64,000 nucleotides of DNA, taken from the NCBI RefSeq assembly GCF_018342475.1, contig NZ_JAEMUD010000001.1, positions 1,054,001 to 1,118,000 on the forward strand, given 5' to 3'. The stretch is from Parachlamydia sp. AcF125. Lineage in GTDB: Bacteria; Chlamydiota; Chlamydiia; Chlamydiales; Parachlamydiaceae. This document shows, piece after piece, positions 35,315 through 44,301 of the stretch. Below the pieces are notes generated by a model. The model did not search any database. It was not told the origin of the DNA and was given only the letters and a program-made list of their open reading frames with translations. A program made the position numbers and the translations under genes. Numbering within the stretch: the stretch's first letter is position 1; each line of letters opens with the position of its first letter.

Positions 35315-36456
35315 TAAAACATAAACCTCCGGCTGTAAATACTCTGTAAAATTCCTAGGGCTGCCATCGTGGATAAAATAGAAGAGCCGCCATAGCTAAC
35401 TAGAATTAAGGGCACCCCTGTGATAGGCAAAAAACCGCTCATCATGCCGATATTAATTAAGATGTGAATGGCAAGATAGACGGTGATGCCTGCCGATAAG
35501 AGTCTCCCAAATGGATCTTTAGCCACTGCGGTGGTCTGAAAACTTAAATAGATCAGGGCGTAAAAAAGGGCAATCAAAATGACAAGGCCTATGAAACCAA
35601 ACTCTTCTCCAAAGGAAGGGAAGACAGAATCTGTATAAGGGAAAGGAAGCCAGCCACCGCGCGTGTAATCGCTATTGCGCCAGCCCGTTCCTGTTAATCC
35701 TCCTAAAGCGATGGCAGTCGCAGAGGCGCGCTGGTGATGGGTACGGGGATCGAGGCGATTAAATTGGTATTCTTTCATGACAAGCGTCGCATACGAACGT
35801 ACAGATTCATGAGGGACGATTTCCAAAAAGATTAAGGCCACAATTGAGAGCATAAGCGCTCCTCCCCAAGTCATGATGCGGATGACCCATGGCTGAATAT
35901 TTCCAAAATAAAACATCACTAGAGTGATGGGGTAAAGGACAAGAGCTGTTCCTAAATCAGGCTGCTTCAAAATAAGAAAAAAAGGAATCCCTACAATTAA
36001 AAGGCCCCCAAAGGCTGTATTCCAGGTTGAAGATTGATGGCTTTTTCTCTCTAAAAACCAACTGAGGGCAATCACTACGACTAATTTGGCACATTCCGAC
36101 GGCTGAAAAGCTGCATTGATAATAGGCAAACGATACCATCGATGAACTTGCTGAATAGAATCTGTAAAAAATAAGCCAAATAAGGCAACAAGCATGCTCC
36201 CATATAAAATCCAGGCCCATTCGCGCAGTTTGTTATAGTCAAATCCTGCAAAAAAAAGATAAATCCCCCAACCTAATAGAAAACGTTGTAGCTGGTTGGC
36301 GACAACCGGAGTAAAAAAGGGCTCGTCAGCTGCATCAGGAGGGCCCGATAAGCTATATGAGGAAATAATCAAAATGCTGACAAACATTAAGCTTAGAATC
36401 ACCGGAATGATTCTAAAGTCCATGCGTGTTAAATAATGATAGTTCCATATTGTCAT
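35314..36456 (-). CDS. rodA: RodA, SEDS-family peptidoglycan glycosyltransferase
   Basis: 380 residues with about ten membrane segments. RodA/FtsW proteins polymerise lipid II at the inner membrane with a partner PBP. Motifs seen: AAFQPSECAKLVVVIALSWF, ILKQPDLGTALVLYPI, the Asp-containing DSVFPSFGEEFGFIGLVILI loop, and GFLPITGVPLILVSYGGSS near the C-terminus. RodA is preferred over FtsW by the N-terminus and its neighbour birA; from memory rodA and birA adjoin in Chlamydia (CT726-CT725). Its presence fits the division-linked peptidoglycan now known in Chlamydiae. Divergent from birA. Confidence 0.92.
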   Translation of the reverse strand: MTIWNYHYLTRMDFRIIPVILSLMFVSILIISSYSLSGPPDAADEPFFTPVVANQLQRFLLGWGIYLFFAGFDYNKLREWAWILYGSMLVALFGLFFTDSIQQVHRWYRLPIINAAFQPSECAKLVVVIALSWFLERKSHQSSTWNTAFGGLLIVGIPFFLILKQPDLGTALVLYPITLVMFYFGNIQPWVIRIMTWGGALMLSIVALIFLEIVPHESVRSYATLVMKEYQFNRLDPRTHHQRASATAIALGGLTGTGWRNSDYTRGGWLPFPYTDSVFPSFGEEFGFIGLVILIALFYALIYLSFQTTAVAKDPFGRLLSAGITVYLAIHILINIGMMSGFLPITGVPLILVSYGGSSILSTMAALGILQSIYSRRFMF

Positions 36457-36549
36457 TTTTTTATTTTGATTCTTTTAATCGCTAATTTTAAATTGATTGA
36501 GTTTGTTTGGGGCATAATGCTATTCTACATCGCAGAGGATTTTTGAGTT

Positions 36550-37281
36550 ATGAAAATTGTCCAATACCGTTTAAATACTGTTTCATCCACCAATACGTGG
36601 GCTAAAGAACATCTCCATCAGCTTGATCGAGAGGGGGTTACTTTAGTTACGGCCGATGTCCAAACAGCTGGAAGAGGGCGATTGCAAAGATCATGGTTTT
36701 CTCCCCCTTCTCAAAACATTTATGCCTCCTTTTGTTTTTTTATTCCCCATTCTTTACGTGCTTCTTGTTGCTGTCTTGCGCAAATCAGTGCCCTTTTTAT
36801 AGATGAATTGATTCAAGAACAAGGCTTGATTGCAACGATCAAATGGCCGAACGATTTACTGATCCAATCAAAAAAAGTTGCGGGCATTTTAGTGGAAACT
36901 TGCGTGGAAGAAGCTCACTTGATGGTGATCTTGGGAATTGGCCTAAATGTGAATATGTCTGAAGATGATCTGCTGCTAATTGGGCGACCGGCGACCTCTT
37001 TAAGAGTAGAAGCTAATAAAACATTTGATCGAGAAGGGCTGTTGCAAGATTTGCAGGCAAAATTTTTAAGAGACTATGATTTATTTTTAAAAGCAGGCTT
37101 TTCCCCTTTTTTTGAAAAGTATGCTAAAAAAGTTCAAGGGTTAATAGGAAAAGAGATGACCTTGAATCAAGGGCACGAGCAGTGGAGAGGCGTCATAGAA
37201 GCCTTAACAGAGGTTGGCTTTTTGCAGGTCCGTCTTGCCGACGGATCCCTAAAGGTCGCCAGCTCTGCAGAACTTTTGTGA
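36550..37281 (+). CDS. birA: biotin-[acetyl-CoA carboxylase] ligase
   Basis: 243 residues. Attaches biotin to the carrier domain of acetyl-CoA carboxylase through biotinyl-AMP. The adenylation motif QTAGRGRLQRSWFSPP and the KWPNDLLIQSKKVAGILVE segment are diagnostic. A small C-terminal SH3-like domain is present. The N-terminal DNA-binding domain of E. coli BirA is missing, so this is a monofunctional ligase and not a repressor. Starts at ATG 36550 after GAGGAT. Divergent from rodA. Confidence 0.95.
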   Translation: MKIVQYRLNTVSSTNTWAKEHLHQLDREGVTLVTADVQTAGRGRLQRSWFSPPSQNIYASFCFFIPHSLRASCCCLAQISALFIDELIQEQGLIATIKWPNDLLIQSKKVAGILVETCVEEAHLMVILGIGLNVNMSEDDLLLIGRPATSLRVEANKTFDREGLLQDLQAKFLRDYDLFLKAGFSPFFEKYAKKVQGLIGKEMTLNQGHEQWRGVIEALTEVGFLQVRLADGSLKVASSAELL

Positions 37282-37318
37282 GCGAGAATTTGATGTGAAA
37301 AACGATAGCCAGTACACC

Positions 37319-37909
37319 TTATTTTTTAGTGGGCATAGGCGCATCTTTCATGGATTCGAGAACTAGCTGTAAGGGCACCACTCTTTCAGGTTGAAAGAGA
37401 GGACCTTCGATAATGACTACCTGCCTAGTTTTTTCTTTTTCCCGTAGCTCTGCTAAGAGGGGAGGAGGAAAGGCTCGGTTTTGAATATTATATTGCTCTG
37501 TATAGGCATTCTGCATAGGAGCAATGCGATTAACAAGGTTAAAAACAGTCCCATCGCGATCAGAAACGAGCGTAATTTTGTCTTGATGAGTTTGAATCTG
37601 TCCACGCACTGTTAAACGGATAGTGCTTAAACGGGGGCCTACCGTTCTCATGGCTGCATTAATCGGGGCAAAAGAGAAGGGAGTATGGGGCTGCCAATTA
37701 AGTTGTAACTGCCCTGCAGCTGCATTCATAGAGGCTTTTTCTACTCCTTGAACTTTTTGAAACTCTTTTAACAAAAGTTCAGCGCAGGTAGGGGGGCATA
37801 GGGCATTTTGCCACGTGAGGGTCACATTTTGTATTTCTCCTTGTAAAGAGAAGTAGCCTACTAAAGTACAAAAAGCAAATAAGGAAGGAAATAAGTACAA
37901 AAGCTTCAT
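37319..37909 (-). CDS. exported unknown protein with HMA-like N-terminal domain
   Basis: 196 residues from the ATG at 37907-37909, chosen because ACGGAG lies 7 nt upstream; an earlier ATG at 37933 has no such site. Signal peptide MKLLYLFPSLFAFCTLVGYF. The next 60 residues (WQNALCPPTCAELLLKEFQK, VQGVEKASMNAAAGQLQLNW) have the CxxxC and spacing of a heavy-metal-associated-type ferredoxin fold. The second half is unassigned and may be a separate domain. Converges on birA. Metal binding is possible but unproven. Confidence 0.65.
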   Translation of the reverse strand: MKLLYLFPSLFAFCTLVGYFSLQGEIQNVTLTWQNALCPPTCAELLLKEFQKVQGVEKASMNAAAGQLQLNWQPHTPFSFAPINAAMRTVGPRLSTIRLTVRGQIQTHQDKITLVSDRDGTVFNLVNRIAPMQNAYTEQYNIQNRAFPPPLLAELREKEKTRQVVIIEGPLFQPERVVPLQLVLESMKDAPMPTKK

Positions 37910-37933
37910 GGTTTCTCCGTACTTTAGAAGCAT

Positions 37934-38260
37934 TTATTAAGCAATTTGAGGCTCCCTTTGTTGCGAGTCATAAACCATCCAAAAAATAAATTCCAGCAAA
38001 AATAAAGCCCATCAAAACAATGAAAGGGTGCGGTAAAAGTCCAAATTTATTTTAAGAGACCTTTACATCTTGCAAAGCCCTTGCTTTAGCCTTTTGTTGT
38101 TCTCCGGTAAAATTCTCCTCCCCCATTTAGCTAGAATTTAGAGCAGGGGAATCTTTTGTCACTCCACTAAGGCATCCTTTCCTTAGGATTTAAATGATTG
38201 CTTCAAAAAAATACAAAGCCTATGGTGTTAGCATACATCTTAATGTAAAGGAGGAAAAAG
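37934..38260 (+). promoter_or_regulatory. intergenic region with promoter for the VOC gene
   Basis: About 330 bp. Near its 3' end TTGCTT (38198-38203), 17-bp spacer and TATGGT (38221-38226) form a likely promoter for the VOC gene. The rest shows no gene, RNA or repeat. Confidence 0.55.
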
Positions 38261-38632
38261 ATGAAAATTCAAGCCATTAAATTATGCTGGGTGGTGGTTT
38301 CCGATCTTGAGCAAGCGATTAAATTTTATCAAGAGTGTTTAGGTCTTCAGTTGAAAGAATGGAACAAAGAATTTGGATGGGCTGAATTTGAGGGGTACGA
38401 AGGGGGAGGGCGCCTTGGAGTTAGTCAAGCCAATGAGTATACGCCTCTTTCGGCGGGATCAAATGCTGTTGTGGCTTTAAACGTGGAAGATATTGAAAAA
38501 GCAAAAGAGGATTGCCAGAAGAAAGGGGTGACTTGTGTAGGAGATGTAATAGAAGTGCCCGGCCAGGTTAAACTACTCACCTGTCGCGATCAAGATGGAA
38601 ATTGGTTTCAGCTGGCGCAACCGCTTTTTTAA
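38261..38632 (+). CDS. VOC-superfamily (glyoxalase/dioxygenase-like) protein
   Basis: 123 residues, one vicinal-oxygen-chelate unit made of two beta-alpha-beta3 modules: WVVVSDLEQAIKFYQECLGL at the start and the closing CRDQDGNWFQLAQPLF. Members include glyoxalase I, bleomycin-resistance proteins and dioxygenases; no specific subfamily can be assigned. A strong AAAGGAGG site precedes ATG 38261. Stop overlaps that of the convergent proline-rich gene by four bases (TTAA). Confidence 0.85.
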   Translation: MKIQAIKLCWVVVSDLEQAIKFYQECLGLQLKEWNKEFGWAEFEGYEGGGRLGVSQANEYTPLSAGSNAVVALNVEDIEKAKEDCQKKGVTCVGDVIEVPGQVKLLTCRDQDGNWFQLAQPLF

Positions 38633-39672
38633 AAAACCTCTGGAGGTCTTGTAGGGATGATTATTTCAACACTTTTTCTCCCTGCAGCCCAGTTGAGTTG
38701 ATCTTTATTCGCGGCGCCTCCCCATATTTTAGCAAGTTCGCTGATCCTTCCCGAAGCTGTTAGCCCCTGCATTGGAGGAGTTTCGGATTGTGACACAGGA
38801 GTATTAGATTCCAAGATGCATGGAGGATCCGCTGAAATAAACCTTGAGCCGCTCTCCTCTTCCTGGCTAAGAGTTGTGCTCGGGTAATAAAGGTCTTCAA
38901 AGTTATTCTCCTCTTCTTCCCATTCGTCTGAGCCGCACACATTGCCTTTACCAGCTTCGATTTCACGGTTTCGATCGCTTACCACGTGGGTCGGAGTGGT
39001 AGGGGGGGCTTGTTGCGTGATTCTATTTCTGAAAACAGTTTCCACATCAGACCCTTTAGAAGAGGGTTCGGGAACGTGGTTGAGACTATGCCTTTTATTT
39101 TTTAAACATTCTCTGCTTAACCAAATAGAGGATGAGGAAGTTCGGATTGCAAGAGGGGAGGGGGGAGCAGGTGGAGGAGGAGGGAGTGATAGGAACTTTT
39201 CTTTGGGAAGGCAAGTCCCTGCAGTTTGTGCGGCTTTAACCGTATCATAGCGCGTCTTTTGCACACCCCAAGTAGAAGTTTTGAGAAGGTTGTCGAGTCC
39301 TAGGTCCACTTTTGTGCCACTGAAAACCTTTTTTAAGATTTGCATTTGTTTATACGAGCTCTCAAAAGCTTTAATATGCTCTGCTTTGATTTCGGTGAGG
39401 CTAGAAAAATCTTTCAATTTAAGGTTAAGTTGCGCGGCGCATTCTTTTTGAAGGCACTCTTTAACAGCACGGGTTTTTATAAATTGAAAATGCTTAACAA
39501 AATGGATAATACGGCGAATTAATAAGGAAAAAGGAGTTAAAATGGAACCTTCTCTCAAGGGAATATAACGGCGAATTTCTTCTACATTCTTTAGGTGATA
39601 TTTTTTTACTAAAATTTGCAAAACGGCATTTTGAGAAGCAGAAGTGGTGTTGCGAAGCACTGCATCTGTCAT
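38629..39672 (-). CDS. proline-rich protein, second member, candidate effector
   Basis: 347 residues, no signal peptide. Residues 1-125 are helical and basic, with a hydrophobic-basic patch (FSLLIRRIIHFVKHFQFIKT). LPPPPPAPPSP at 163-173 is identical to the motif of the protein at 29684-30997. The C-terminal half is Ser/Thr/Glu-rich and appears disordered, without an ankyrin repeat. The shared motif and similar helical N-terminus suggest one effector-like family with exchangeable ends. The function is inferred only: profilin- or SH3-type binding in the host. Single gene. Confidence 0.65.
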   Translation of the reverse strand: MTDAVLRNTTSASQNAVLQILVKKYHLKNVEEIRRYIPLREGSILTPFSLLIRRIIHFVKHFQFIKTRAVKECLQKECAAQLNLKLKDFSSLTEIKAEHIKAFESSYKQMQILKKVFSGTKVDLGLDNLLKTSTWGVQKTRYDTVKAAQTAGTCLPKEKFLSLPPPPPAPPSPLAIRTSSSSIWLSRECLKNKRHSLNHVPEPSSKGSDVETVFRNRITQQAPPTTPTHVVSDRNREIEAGKGNVCGSDEWEEEENNFEDLYYPSTTLSQEEESGSRFISADPPCILESNTPVSQSETPPMQGLTASGRISELAKIWGGAANKDQLNWAAGRKSVEIIIPTRPPEVF

Positions 39673-39898
39673 ACTATGTCCTTAGTTTGCTGTTCAATAA
39701 ATAAATGACTTGTTTTCTCTAAGAAGCTTTTTGAAATGGTAAATTGCCCCAATTTTAACCGTAAGCAAAATTAATAGGTAGGTTTTTTTAACCGCTTTAA
39801 CGCCTCTTTTAAAAAAAGAGAGAGGTAGATTTTTATTGTCAATCGAGCTATGAAATCGTACTATCTTGTCAAACGAATGTCATGAATAGGAGTGATAC

Positions 39899-40933
39899 AT
39901 GCAAGAATCTGTTTTCGTTTCGGGTTTCCGGACCTTTGTTACCGCATTTTGCAAAATCTTTGGCGTCTTATTAGGTATCCTTTTGGCCATTAGCGCTTTT
40001 TCCTTATTTGAATCGAAAGGAAGTGAAATTGAAAGCGAGTATTCTTTAGAAGTAGCTCCTAACGCAAAAAATGTGCGTACAGCGCTGTCTAGTACCGCGC
40101 CTGTGATTCTGGTTTTGCCTATTGATGGGGTGATCGGGGGGGAAGGATTAAATGCCAAAATGATTCGGCAGCAATTAATCGAATCTCGAGAAGGTACGCT
40201 GCATAACAATCGCGTTAAAGCGATTTTTCTAGAGATCAATACACCTGGTGGTGGGGTTTTAGATGCGGATGCCATTTACCGGGCGTTAAAAGCTTATAAA
40301 AAAGAATATAATGTGCCGGTATATGCCTATGTCGATGGGCTGTGTGCCTCAGGAGGGATGTATGTGGCTTCTGCAGCAGATAAAATCTATGCGAGCGATG
40401 TCAGTTTGATCGGCAGCGTGGGTGTAGTTACCCCTTCTCGTTTGAATCTTTCTCAGCTTTTAGATAAAATTGGAGTGCAACCCTTGACTCTGTCAGCTGG
40501 TAAGGGCAAGGATGAGCTAAACCCTTTGCGTCCCTGGAAACCTGGCGAAGAAGATAAAATGCAAGGCTTAGTTAATTTTTATTATCAACGTTTTGTGGAT
40601 GTGGTGACGGCTAATCGTCCCCAGCTAAGTAAGGAAAAGCTGGTAGATGAATATGGAGCTGCTGTTTATCCTGCAAATGAAGCCTTTGCTAAAGGGTATG
40701 TTGATGGAAGTGGATTCAGTCGAGGGGAAGCGTTAACAGCTCTACTTAAGCTCATTGGAATTGAAGACGATTTTTATCAAGTGGTGAAATTCCAAGGAAA
40801 AAGTTGGTTCTCTCAGATTTTCAATGAGAAAAATGCTTTGACATTTGGGTCCATTCAGCTTAAGCTCCCTCAAGAATTAGATATAAAATTTTCTAATCAA
40901 CCCCTTTACCTTTACCAACCTGGCGCCCAATAA
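39899..40933 (+). CDS. sppA: signal peptide peptidase / SohB-like S49 protease
   Basis: 344 residues with an N-terminal membrane anchor (residues about 16-42). S49 peptidases cut signal peptides in the membrane plane. The ClpP-like core is seen as LPIDGVIGG, INTPGGGVLDADAIYRALKA, and the nucleophile region YVDGLCASGGMYVASAADKI, with the probable lysine in a following segment. From memory this is CT494 (sohB) of Chlamydia, followed by polA, coaE and rho in the same order. Starts at ATG 39899 after AGGAGTGATAC. Confidence 0.9.
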   Translation: MQESVFVSGFRTFVTAFCKIFGVLLGILLAISAFSLFESKGSEIESEYSLEVAPNAKNVRTALSSTAPVILVLPIDGVIGGEGLNAKMIRQQLIESREGTLHNNRVKAIFLEINTPGGGVLDADAIYRALKAYKKEYNVPVYAYVDGLCASGGMYVASAADKIYASDVSLIGSVGVVTPSRLNLSQLLDKIGVQPLTLSAGKGKDELNPLRPWKPGEEDKMQGLVNFYYQRFVDVVTANRPQLSKEKLVDEYGAAVYPANEAFAKGYVDGSGFSRGEALTALLKLIGIEDDFYQVVKFQGKSWFSQIFNEKNALTFGSIQLKLPQELDIKFSNQPLYLYQPGAQ

Positions 40934-40949
40934 ATAACTTCAGATCTTT

Positions 40950-40980
40950 TTATCCTCCAAAGAGCTGCTTTGGAGGATAA
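40950..40980 (+). repeat. perfect hairpin between sppA and polA
   Basis: TTATCCTCCAAAG (40950-40962) and CTTTGGAGGATAA (40968-40980), 13-bp perfect stem with a 5-nt loop. No T-run follows, so it is a poor intrinsic terminator. The 3' arm contains GGAGG, 26 nt before the polA ATG, and the hairpin would hide it. Confidence 0.75.
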
Positions 40981-41005
40981 TCAACGAATACGTGGTTCTT
41001 AACAT

Positions 41006-43678
41006 ATGCATAACCTTTACGTTCTAGATGCTTCAGGCTTTTTATATCGCTCCTATTTTGCCATCCGAAATATGACTAATAAGCAGGGAGAGTCGACCAA
41101 TGCCCTATTTGGTTTTATTCGCTCAGTATTAAAGTTATTCAAAGATTTCAACCCCGAGCATTTAGTCGCCGTATTTGATGGACCGAATAATGCCAAGAAG
41201 CGGGTGGCTTTGTATTCCGCTTATAAAGCGCATCGCTCAGCGATGCCCCCTGACCTACGTTACCAAATTGGCTGGGCGCAAGAATTTTGCTCTTTAATGG
41301 GAATTCCCTTTCTTTCTGTTCCCGAAGTAGAGGCAGATGACACGATGGGAACGGTTGCAAAGTGGGGGGAACAGCAAGGGGCAACTGTTTATCTTTGCAC
41401 AAGCGATAAAGATATGGCCCAACTGGTAAATCCACATATTTTTCTTCTCAATACCCATAAAGACAATACTCTGTTGGATGTGGAAGGAATCGAAAAGGAA
41501 TGGGGGGTGCTTCCCCATCAAATGATTGATTTGCTTGCCATGACCGGTGACGCCTCAGATAACATTCCTGGCCTTTCAGGCTTTGGCGAGAAAACAACAG
41601 TAGCTCTTCTCAAGCAATTTGGTTCTTTGGACTATATTTTAAGCCATCCAGATGAGATACCGGGGAAGAAAAAGCAAGAAACCATTCGAGCAGAAGCTGA
41701 TTTGGCCCTTATAAGTCGAGAATTAGTCACGCTTGATTTGAGTGTTGACATCCCCAAGGAAACTTCATTCTACCGGAAAACTTCCCCCGTTATGGAGCCT
41801 TTGAAGGTTTTTTATACGCGCATGAATTTTAATTCGTTATTGCGCGAGCTTGGGCAAGAAGAGCCTGCGGAGATCCCCGCTGAGCTGGGAAAAGAAAACG
41901 TTGAATATGAGCTTATTGATGAACCAGAGGCTTTTGAAACCCTGATCAAAAAGCTTTCTGCCGCAAAAGAAATTTGCTTTGATACAGAAACGACCCATGT
42001 TCAACCTTTAAAGGCCGAAATTGTAGGAATTGGTTTTGGGACCCGTCCTAAAAAAGCTTGGTATGTCCCGCTGAATGGAAAGCTTGGAAAACAAAGAGTT
42101 TTGGAAAAAGTAAAGCCTCTTTTTGAAAACCCTTCCATTGGCTTTTATGGGCATAATGTGAAATATGATTGGCACATTTTACAAAATGAAGGCATTCATA
42201 TTCAAAACCTTTGTTTTGACACCATTTTAGCCTCTTATATTTTAAATGCACATAGCCGACAACACTCCTTAGAAGTCTTAGCTTTAGAATACTTTGGAAA
42301 AGTGACCATTCCGATTAGCGATTTAATTGGAAAAGGAAAAAATGTATTGAGTATGCAAGAAGTTCCCATTGAACGGGTTTCAGAGTATTGCTGCGAAGAC
42401 GTAGATTTTACCTGTCGCTTAAAGGAAGTTTTAGAAAAACAATTAGAGGAACGGGGATTACAGTCGCTGTTTCATCAAATTGAACTGCCCTTACTGCGCG
42501 TATTAGCAAAAATGGAGCGTAGAGGTATTTATATAGATATCCCTTATTTGCAACGGCTTTCAAAAGAGCTTATGCAGGAGCTAAAAGTTTTGCAACAATC
42601 CATTTATGCCGAGGCCGGTGAAGAATTTAATCTCAATTCTCCCAAACAAGTGAGTGAATTATTATTCATAAAATTAGGCATTCCTGCCCCCAAAAAAACG
42701 GCTACGGGTCTCTCAACCAGTGCCGAAGTATTAGAGTTTTTGAAAAACGACTATCCCTTAGCAGGAAAAATTTTAGAGTACCGATTATTAGAAAAATTGC
42801 GCTCCACGTATGTGGATGCACTTCCCTCTCAGTTAGATTCTAAAACTCATCGCATTCATTCCACCTTTAATCAATCTGTAGCTGCTACAGGGCGTCTTTC
42901 CTCTCAAGATCCAAATTTGCAAAATATCCCTATCCGGTCAGAAGAAGGGCGTAAGATTCGCGCCGCTTTTCGACCTGAAAAAGAGGGGTGGAGCTTTCTT
43001 TCTGCTGACTATTCCCAAATTGAATTGCGCCTTTTAGCTCATTTGAGTGAGGACCCCGTATTAATGGCGGCTTTTCAAAACAATGAAGATATTCACTCCT
43101 ACACAGCAGCTTCGATGTTTGGGGTTCCTTTAGAGCAAGTTTCAAAAGAGCAGCGCTATCAAGCAAAAGCGATTAATTTTGGAATTATTTATGGACAGCA
43201 AGCTTTTGGACTAGCTAGGGAGCTAGGGATTGAGGTCAGGCAAGCTTCTGCTTTTATCGCCATGTATTTTCAGCGGTATCCAAAAATTAAAGAATATCTG
43301 GAGAAAAGTAAAGAAGATGCTCGCGTCCAGGGCAAGGCGATCACCTTGACAGGCAGAGAAAGAGTTATACCTGAAATTTTAAGTAAAAATATGCAAATAC
43401 GCGCAGCTGCAGAGCGTTTAGCTATCAATGCCCCTTTACAGGGAACTGCGGCAGATCTCATCAAAATTGCCATGTTGAAAATGGATGAAGAAATCGAGAA
43501 GAGACATTTGAAAGGTTATATGATTTTGCAAATCCATGACGAGTTAATTTTTGAAGTCCCTGATGAGGAAATTCCTCTTTTTTCTCAACTAGTTCCAGAG
43601 GTAATGCAAGGGGTGATGCGATTAAATGTCCCTTTAGTTGTTGACATCCATATTGGCAAAAATTGGAAAGAATGTTAG
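41006..43678 (+). CDS. polA: DNA polymerase I
   Basis: 890 residues. Repair and Okazaki-fragment processing. The N-terminal 5'-3' exonuclease (LDASGFLYRSYFAIRNMTNK, VFDGPNNAKKR) is followed by a 3'-5' exonuclease that keeps its acidic residues (FDTETT, GHNVKYDWHIL, YCCEDVDF), so proofreading is probably active. The polymerase domain has SADYSQIELRLLAHLSEDP, QRYQAKAINFGIIYGQ and LQIHDELIFEVPDEE. The start ATG 41006 lacks a strong ribosome site. Its end overlaps coaE by 7 nt. Confidence 0.97.
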   Translation: MHNLYVLDASGFLYRSYFAIRNMTNKQGESTNALFGFIRSVLKLFKDFNPEHLVAVFDGPNNAKKRVALYSAYKAHRSAMPPDLRYQIGWAQEFCSLMGIPFLSVPEVEADDTMGTVAKWGEQQGATVYLCTSDKDMAQLVNPHIFLLNTHKDNTLLDVEGIEKEWGVLPHQMIDLLAMTGDASDNIPGLSGFGEKTTVALLKQFGSLDYILSHPDEIPGKKKQETIRAEADLALISRELVTLDLSVDIPKETSFYRKTSPVMEPLKVFYTRMNFNSLLRELGQEEPAEIPAELGKENVEYELIDEPEAFETLIKKLSAAKEICFDTETTHVQPLKAEIVGIGFGTRPKKAWYVPLNGKLGKQRVLEKVKPLFENPSIGFYGHNVKYDWHILQNEGIHIQNLCFDTILASYILNAHSRQHSLEVLALEYFGKVTIPISDLIGKGKNVLSMQEVPIERVSEYCCEDVDFTCRLKEVLEKQLEERGLQSLFHQIELPLLRVLAKMERRGIYIDIPYLQRLSKELMQELKVLQQSIYAEAGEEFNLNSPKQVSELLFIKLGIPAPKKTATGLSTSAEVLEFLKNDYPLAGKILEYRLLEKLRSTYVDALPSQLDSKTHRIHSTFNQSVAATGRLSSQDPNLQNIPIRSEEGRKIRAAFRPEKEGWSFLSADYSQIELRLLAHLSEDPVLMAAFQNNEDIHSYTAASMFGVPLEQVSKEQRYQAKAINFGIIYGQQAFGLARELGIEVRQASAFIAMYFQRYPKIKEYLEKSKEDARVQGKAITLTGRERVIPEILSKNMQIRAAAERLAINAPLQGTAADLIKIAMLKMDEEIEKRHLKGYMILQIHDELIFEVPDEEIPLFSQLVPEVMQGVMRLNVPLVVDIHIGKNWKEC

Positions 43679-44274
43679 GATATAGAAAAATAGCTGTAAC
43701 AGGCGGTCTTTCTTCTGGCAAATCGTCGGTTTGTCGTTTCTTTAAGGACCTTGGCGCATATGTGGTCAGCGCCGATTTAATAGTCCACCAACTTTTATCT
43801 CCAGAAACAGCCCCAGGTCAAAAAGTCATCCGTCTTTTGGGGGAGGAGATCTTAGTTGATCGGCAGATCGATCGTCTTAAAGTTGCCCAAAAGGTTTTTA
43901 ATAACCCGGAGCTTTTAAAATCATTGGAAAAAATTTTGCACCCAGCTGTTTTGGATGAAATTGAAAGAAATTATCAAACTGCCTATCGCGAGCAGAAAAC
44001 CTCCCTTTTTATGGCAGAAGTTCCTTTACTATTCGAAATAGGAGCTGAAAAGAGGTATGACTGTGCGATCGCGATTCTGGCAGATCCTAAAGTTTCCCAA
44101 CAACGTTTTATGGATGCAACAGGATTAGATGCTATAGCTTACGATAAACGGATGGCCCAACAGCTATCTCCTTATGAAAAAGCCTATAAAGCGGATTACG
44201 TGATTATCAACAATGGTAATCTAGCTGATGTGCAAGAGATGGTAAAAATACTTTTTGATCAATTAACCCAATAA
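43672..44274 (+). CDS. coaE: dephospho-CoA kinase
   Basis: 200 residues from ATG 43672; the frame is open to a TTG at 43663. Last step of CoA biosynthesis: ATP-dependent phosphorylation of dephospho-CoA. P-loop TGGLSSGKSSVCRFFKDLGA, then VSADLIVHQLL and VPLLFEIGAEKRYD. It overlaps the polA stop, indicating coupled translation. Same position as in Chlamydia. Confidence 0.95.
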   Translation: MLGYRKIAVTGGLSSGKSSVCRFFKDLGAYVVSADLIVHQLLSPETAPGQKVIRLLGEEILVDRQIDRLKVAQKVFNNPELLKSLEKILHPAVLDEIERNYQTAYREQKTSLFMAEVPLLFEIGAEKRYDCAIAILADPKVSQQRFMDATGLDAIAYDKRMAQQLSPYEKAYKADYVIINNGNLADVQEMVKILFDQLTQ

Positions 44275-44301
44275 CCCTTCACTTAGGAGTCTGATTCTTT
44301 C

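Noticed and set aside
41006-43678. Loss of proofreading in DNA polymerase I
   Set aside because: The acidic motifs FDTETT, NVKYD and YCCED are all present, so the 3'-5' exonuclease looks intact.
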